64,000 bases of DNA from an uncultured Oscillospiraceae bacterium (GTDB taxonomy: Bacteria; Bacillota; Clostridia; Oscillospirales; Oscillospiraceae), in assembly GCA_950075865.1 (NCBI GenBank), contig CATMVA010000001.1, positions 62,001 through 126,000 on the forward strand. Direction: 5' to 3'. The position numbers and the translations under genes were made by a program. Below the pieces are notes generated by a model. That model saw nothing but the letters and a program-made list of their open reading frames with translations. It was not told the origin of the DNA and did not search any database. The stretch's first letter is position 1; every line of letters begins with the position of its first letter. Shown here one piece after another: positions 58,736 to 64,000 of this stretch.

Positions 58736-59836
58736 ATGCCATATAGGCCCTCAAGGGGTCTCTTTGAGCTATCTACATCCGATGCGTCTTGTCTCTTTTC
58801 TATCATGGACTATCGTACCGACGCACCACCGATTCTTCGGGACTTTCTGACTTATCATGAAGCCATCCAGGGCCATTCCAGAAAAACGGTTGATGAATAC
58901 TTCTTGGATCTGCGCAACTTCTTTCGTTACATTAAAATAGAAAAAAACAAGGTCCCACGGACCGCTGAATTTGACTCTATCGATATCAGCGACGTGGACC
59001 TTGATTTGGTGCGCTTTGTGACTCTCTCTGATGTCTATTCCTACATGAACTATCTCAGCCGTGACCGGGCTCAGCACCCAAACAGCGACCGGACCGATTA
59101 TGGGCTGAAGGCAACTTCACGGGCCCGAAAAATTGCCGCCATTCGTTCCTTTTATAAGTACCTTACCAACAAGGCTAAGCTTCTGACCGAGAATCCCATG
59201 CAAGATCTGGACTCTCCCCGGACCAAAAAATCGCTTCCCCGGTATTTGGATTTGGACGGCAGTATTCAGCTCTTGGAGAGCGTTGACGGCCCCTTTCAGG
59301 AGCGTGACCGGTGCATCCTGACCCTCTTTTTGAATTGCGGATTGCGAATCTCTGAATTGATTGGCTTGAATAAAACGGATGTTCGGGGCGACCAACTCCG
59401 TGTCTTGGGCAAGGGCAACAAAGAGCGTATTTTATACTTAAATGATGCCTGTATACAGTCAATTCAGGACTATTTGGCTGTCAGAAGTGACCAGCAGGCA
59501 ATTGACAAAAATGCTCTTTTCCTCAGTAGCCGCCGCACCCGGATCTCCAAGGCTGCCGTAGAAAAGCTGGTCAAGAAATATTTGACCAAGGCGGGCCTGG
59601 ACAGTACCCAGTATTCTCCTCACAAGCTGCGCCATACGGCGGCGACCTTGATGCTTCAAAATGGCGTCGACGTCAGGACACTTCAGGAGGTTCTGGGACA
59701 CGAAAACCTGAATACCACCCAAATCTATACTCATGTTGACAACGAAAACCTACGCATGGCGGCCAAAGCCAATCCGCTTGGGAAACTCAAACGCAAGGAA
59801 AAACCACAGGACGAGGAGTCGGACGAAGAGCTTTAA
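58736..59836 (+). CDS. Xer-type tyrosine recombinase
   Basis: 366 residues from ATG 58736 (GAGGAGGG upstream); an ATG at 58805 has no ribosome site. SAM-like N-terminal domain (RDFLTYHEAIQGHSRKTVDEY) and catalytic residues in CGLRISELIGL (about 202), GKGNKER, HKLRHTAATL (about 297), GHENLNTTQIYTHV and Tyr at about 332. Probably a chromosomal XerC/D-like protein whose own site was used by the phage. It is longer than usual XerC/D (about 300) because of an N-terminal extension and a charged tail. Confidence 0.9.
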   Translation: MPYRPSRGLFELSTSDASCLFSIMDYRTDAPPILRDFLTYHEAIQGHSRKTVDEYFLDLRNFFRYIKIEKNKVPRTAEFDSIDISDVDLDLVRFVTLSDVYSYMNYLSRDRAQHPNSDRTDYGLKATSRARKIAAIRSFYKYLTNKAKLLTENPMQDLDSPRTKKSLPRYLDLDGSIQLLESVDGPFQERDRCILTLFLNCGLRISELIGLNKTDVRGDQLRVLGKGNKERILYLNDACIQSIQDYLAVRSDQQAIDKNALFLSSRRTRISKAAVEKLVKKYLTKAGLDSTQYSPHKLRHTAATLMLQNGVDVRTLQEVLGHENLNTTQIYTHVDNENLRMAAKANPLGKLKRKEKPQDEESDEEL

Positions 59837-60336
59837 GCCGGATGGGATCCTAAAATGTGCAGAAAACGAATATTCTGGTACACATAGGTGTTGAGAGGCC
59901 GATAGTCTGCATCATAGGAATGGGCGGCCAACAGCACGTTTTCCGGCATAGCGGGACTGCCTATCTGTACAACAATGGGCGTATGAGAAAAAACCTCTCC
60001 CTTAAAGTTAAACTGAATAAAATCTCCCGGCAGAAGCTGGGACAAATCAGTCTCAATGGCGAACGGTCCCGGTGATGGATCGGCCCTTCGAAGGAAGTTC
60101 CGGAAATAGATTACCCCTGTCCAAGCCGGAGACTTTTGGTTGGCGTCAATATAATACCAGCCATAGGTCGGGGTGAAATTCATAATCCCAGTGCCCGCAT
60201 AGAGACACTGTGAAGCAAAATTGGTACAATCTCCGCCGATCTCCTCATAGTCATAATACAACGGATTTCGGCCAAAGGCCCATTTGTGCGCATAGGCCAC
60301 GGCCGCCTCCCGGTCATATGGGATGATGGAACGCAT
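59833..60336 (-). CDS. Amidase-domain (Amidase_6) protein
   Basis: 167 residues from ATG 60336 with AAAGGAGGGAGG upstream. YDREAAVAYAHKWAF, GGDCTNFASQCLYAG (Cys nucleophile) and FSHTPIVV are typical of Amidase_6, a putative cysteine amidase family frequent in spore-forming Clostridia. No signal peptide. It converges on the xer gene with a 4-base overlap. Substrate unknown, probably a cell-wall or spore-related amide. Confidence 0.85.
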   Translation of the reverse strand: MRSIIPYDREAAVAYAHKWAFGRNPLYYDYEEIGGDCTNFASQCLYAGTGIMNFTPTYGWYYIDANQKSPAWTGVIYFRNFLRRADPSPGPFAIETDLSQLLPGDFIQFNFKGEVFSHTPIVVQIGSPAMPENVLLAAHSYDADYRPLNTYVYQNIRFLHILGSHPA

Positions 60337-60431
60337 GGAGCCTCCCTCCTTTCCAGATATCCTATGCCTCTTCAAAAAGAAATGTCCTCCGGCGATGTGG
60401 TTCGCCGGAGGACGTTGTTGTAAAGTGATAT

Positions 60432-61523
60432 TTATAGACGTTGCACTGTAACCTTGGAAAAGGCTTCATCTGATATTGCCTTATCGATTACGCCCATGGA
60501 AGTCAGTCGGTCCAGAAGGGTACTCTTCTCCCCTTCCGTTTTTGTGGACAAAGCTACCCAGGATACATAGACGACCTGTGCCCGGAGAAAGGGCTTTTCA
60601 CTTAGCAGAACGGCTTCGCCGTTTGTCAGAATCCCCATATCGCGGACATCATTGACAGCATTTTTCCAGGTGAAATCTTCTCCGGTATAGCCAAGAGCCA
60701 GCATCGTAAAGGTGATATAATCCCGTGGGGTCAAGGTATCTGTCGCACCAAAAACCACCTGACCCTGGGCATTAACGCCCCGGCCGACTGTATATCCTTT
60801 ATGGTAGGCATAGGACACAAAGGGCAGCGCCCAGTTGGGGACATCAGCAAAGGTGACCGAGGCATCCTGAAACATGCTGGCTTCCTCAATCTCGCCCAGG
60901 AGACGCAACAACATAATGATTCCCTCGGTACGGGTAGGCGCACGCTCCAGCTCATAACCAGATCCGTAAGGCACGGTGCTGCCCTCAAACATACCCGCAT
61001 TGTGGAGCGCGTCGGCCAGGGCGTTATAATCGATCTCCTGACTGGGGTTAAACTGATAGATGCCGGTCAGGCGGATCACCGCCGTATCCGTTGTGACCGA
61101 AAAAGCTGCTATAGTGTTCTCGACCGCCAGATAGCGGTGGTCACTCAGAATGATCCCTCCCGCACTGGGAAACTCGATTCCTTCGGTCACATCCAGAATT
61201 ACACCTGAGGCAGAGGCGGAAAGCTCCCCTGCCAGCGCTATCAGACTGGAACCGCTCTCCAGCCTGATCACGTCTCCCCGCTTGACACGCAGTTCGCTTC
61301 CGACTGTTCCAGCATCGAAAAGATGGTCTTTCAACCCATCGAGCTGGTCGTCCACATGATCCTTGACCGATTCTTCGGCCTTGGGAAAAAACGTATCCTG
61401 CAACCATTTCAACGCCACAAAGGGATCATTGGATGAACCAGCCTCACTGGCGGCCGCCGTGACAAGACCGGAAATCAGAAATCCGATCAGTAGCAGAAGA
61501 GCAAGCTCTTTCTTGTGTTTCAT
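60432..61523 (-). CDS. Secreted S-layer-homology-like protein
   Basis: 363 residues from ATG 61523 (GGAGGA upstream). Signal peptide (ALLLLIGFLISGLVTAAASE), then a beta-rich domain (about 60-160) and SLH-like repeats in the C-terminal half (PTRTEGIIMLLRLLGE, TPRDYITFTMLALGYTGEDF). SLH modules bind cell-wall polymers. The gene overlaps the rex stop by four bases and so is in the rex operon. The partner polymer is unknown. Confidence 0.78.
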   Translation of the reverse strand: MKHKKELALLLLIGFLISGLVTAAASEAGSSNDPFVALKWLQDTFFPKAEESVKDHVDDQLDGLKDHLFDAGTVGSELRVKRGDVIRLESGSSLIALAGELSASASGVILDVTEGIEFPSAGGIILSDHRYLAVENTIAAFSVTTDTAVIRLTGIYQFNPSQEIDYNALADALHNAGMFEGSTVPYGSGYELERAPTRTEGIIMLLRLLGEIEEASMFQDASVTFADVPNWALPFVSYAYHKGYTVGRGVNAQGQVVFGATDTLTPRDYITFTMLALGYTGEDFTWKNAVNDVRDMGILTNGEAVLLSEKPFLRAQVVYVSWVALSTKTEGEKSTLLDRLTSMGVIDKAISDEAFSKVTVQRL

Positions 61524-62152
61524 GATTCCTCCGAAATCAGATAACTGAGGGTCAGCAGGCTGTCGGCAAAGTGGACATTTTCGACTACCACACCGGAAGC
61601 TGAGAGATTCAAGTCGGAATTGGTAAAGTTCCAGATACCCTTCACGCCCCCGGCAATGAGCTTTTCAGCCATGGGAATGGCCGCCGCACGGGGAACCGTC
61701 AGGATCCCTACGCTGGTGGGATTCTCCTTAAGATACTGTTCCAGATCAGACAGCGGATAGACCTGCACATCGGAGATCTGGCGCCCAATAATGCTGGGAG
61801 AAATATCAAATGCAGCTGCGAGGTGGAAACCGCTGCGGTCAAAGTGGAAGTTCTCCATCAAGGCCCGGCCCAAGTTGCCTACGCCAAGGATTACGGCAGT
61901 GTGTCCTCTGTCCATGCCCAGGATCGCGGCGATCTCCCCCTTCAGGGACTCTACGTTGTACCCATATCCCTGCTGGCCAAACTCGCCAAAGCAAGACAGA
62001 TCCTGCCGGATCTGGGAGGCTGTCAGATTCATAGACTCGCCCAGCGCACTGGACGAGACCCGGACGACCCCAGCCTTCGCAAGATCCGTCAAATGACGGT
62101 AATAACGGGGCAAACGCCGAATTACTGCACTGGATACCTTTTCTTTTTTCAT
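61520..62152 (-). CDS. rex: Redox-sensing transcriptional repressor Rex
   Basis: 210 residues from ATG 62152 (AGGTGGGA upstream). Winged helix (VIRRLPRYYRHL, TASQIRQDLSCFGEFGQQGYGY) and Rossmann NADH-binding domain with GVGNLGRAL. Rex senses NADH/NAD and controls fermentation genes. Overlaps the SLH gene. I could not identify a clear TTGTGAA Rex site in its own promoter. Confidence 0.95.
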   Translation of the reverse strand: MKKEKVSSAVIRRLPRYYRHLTDLAKAGVVRVSSSALGESMNLTASQIRQDLSCFGEFGQQGYGYNVESLKGEIAAILGMDRGHTAVILGVGNLGRALMENFHFDRSGFHLAAAFDISPSIIGRQISDVQVYPLSDLEQYLKENPTSVGILTVPRAAAIPMAEKLIAGGVKGIWNFTNSDLNLSASGVVVENVHFADSLLTLSYLISEES

Positions 62153-62190
62153 ATGAATTCCCACCTATTTCTCTCGACTTTTGTAAAATA

Positions 62191-62219
62191 AGTCTATCTT
62201 ATCTTGAGCGTTTTGTCAA
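62191..62219 (-). promoter_or_regulatory. Promoter of rex
   Basis: On the minus strand TTGACA (62219-62214) and TAGACT (62196-62191) with a 17-bp spacer, about 40 bp upstream of the rex ATG and just beyond the ligA stop. Confidence 0.75.
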
Positions 62220-62228
62220 CGTATAGCT

Positions 62229-64000
<1,772 letters not shown>

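Overview
The window looks like a chromosome segment of a spore-forming, anaerobic gut-type Firmicute of the class Clostridia, probably Oscillospiraceae or a close relative. Evidence: genes for cotJ spore-coat proteins, a CwlD-like cortex amidase, Rex, the DapL route to lysine, a DUF421/DUF4363 pair, strong AGGAGG ribosome sites and TTGACA/TATAAT promoters. The family assignment is inference from gene content only.

Housekeeping backbone: 1-1581 comEC (5' part, minus strand); 1709-8842 a giant GT84/GH94 beta-glucan synthase; 8961-14138 a LytTR/GHKL two-component pair with a two-subunit ABC exporter; 14241-16497 lgt, folD, nrdR; 16552-17609 DUF4363/DUF421 (minus); 17827-19482 three uncharacterised genes; 19524-21065 guaA; 31546-32748 a double-GNAT acetyltransferase behind a short leader ORF; 32952-37009 glnA, an ANTAR regulator, dapF, dapL; then the cotJ operon, cwlD, radA, a Xer-type recombinase, an Amidase_6 gene, an S-layer-homology-like gene, rex and ligA (5' end off the window).

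Three mobile elements interrupt this backbone. (1) A 10.3-kb island (21054-31332) sits in the last codons of guaA. It has a tyrosine integrase, Xis, an Xre repressor, MobC-like and RepA-like genes, a dense array of small hairpins, and an AT-rich defence cargo: controller, methyltransferase and BsuBI/PstI-type endonuclease plus a nuclease-STAND ATPase fusion. Its insertion separated guaA from its native terminator, now at 31344-31385. (2) A 12.7-kb island (37474-50171) splits the spore-coat gene cotJC into two halves that would rejoin exactly in frame at a GT dinucleotide. It carries a type I restriction system (hsdM, hsdS, a DUF559 nuclease gene, hsdR), a zinc-finger protein, RepA-like, MobC and relaxase genes, and a large serine recombinase at the edge. 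The arrangement recalls skin-type elements that are excised during sporulation. (3) A 5.5-kb filamentous (inovirus-like) prophage (53177-58708) is integrated at a palindromic 12+6+12-bp dif-like site directly upstream of a xer gene. It has a repressor, small structural genes, a tRNA-Gln-like gene, a coat-protein frame with no in-frame start, a Zot-type ATPase, adsorption proteins and a HUH replication protein.

The most interesting points are the reversible-looking interruption of cotJC, the prophage/Xer/dif-like module, the nuclease-STAND protein beside the restriction system, the hairpin arrays that follow the RepA-like gene in both islands, and RNA-level control leaders in front of the GNAT gene and glnA. 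All statements come from reading the sequence; no database search or folding program was run.
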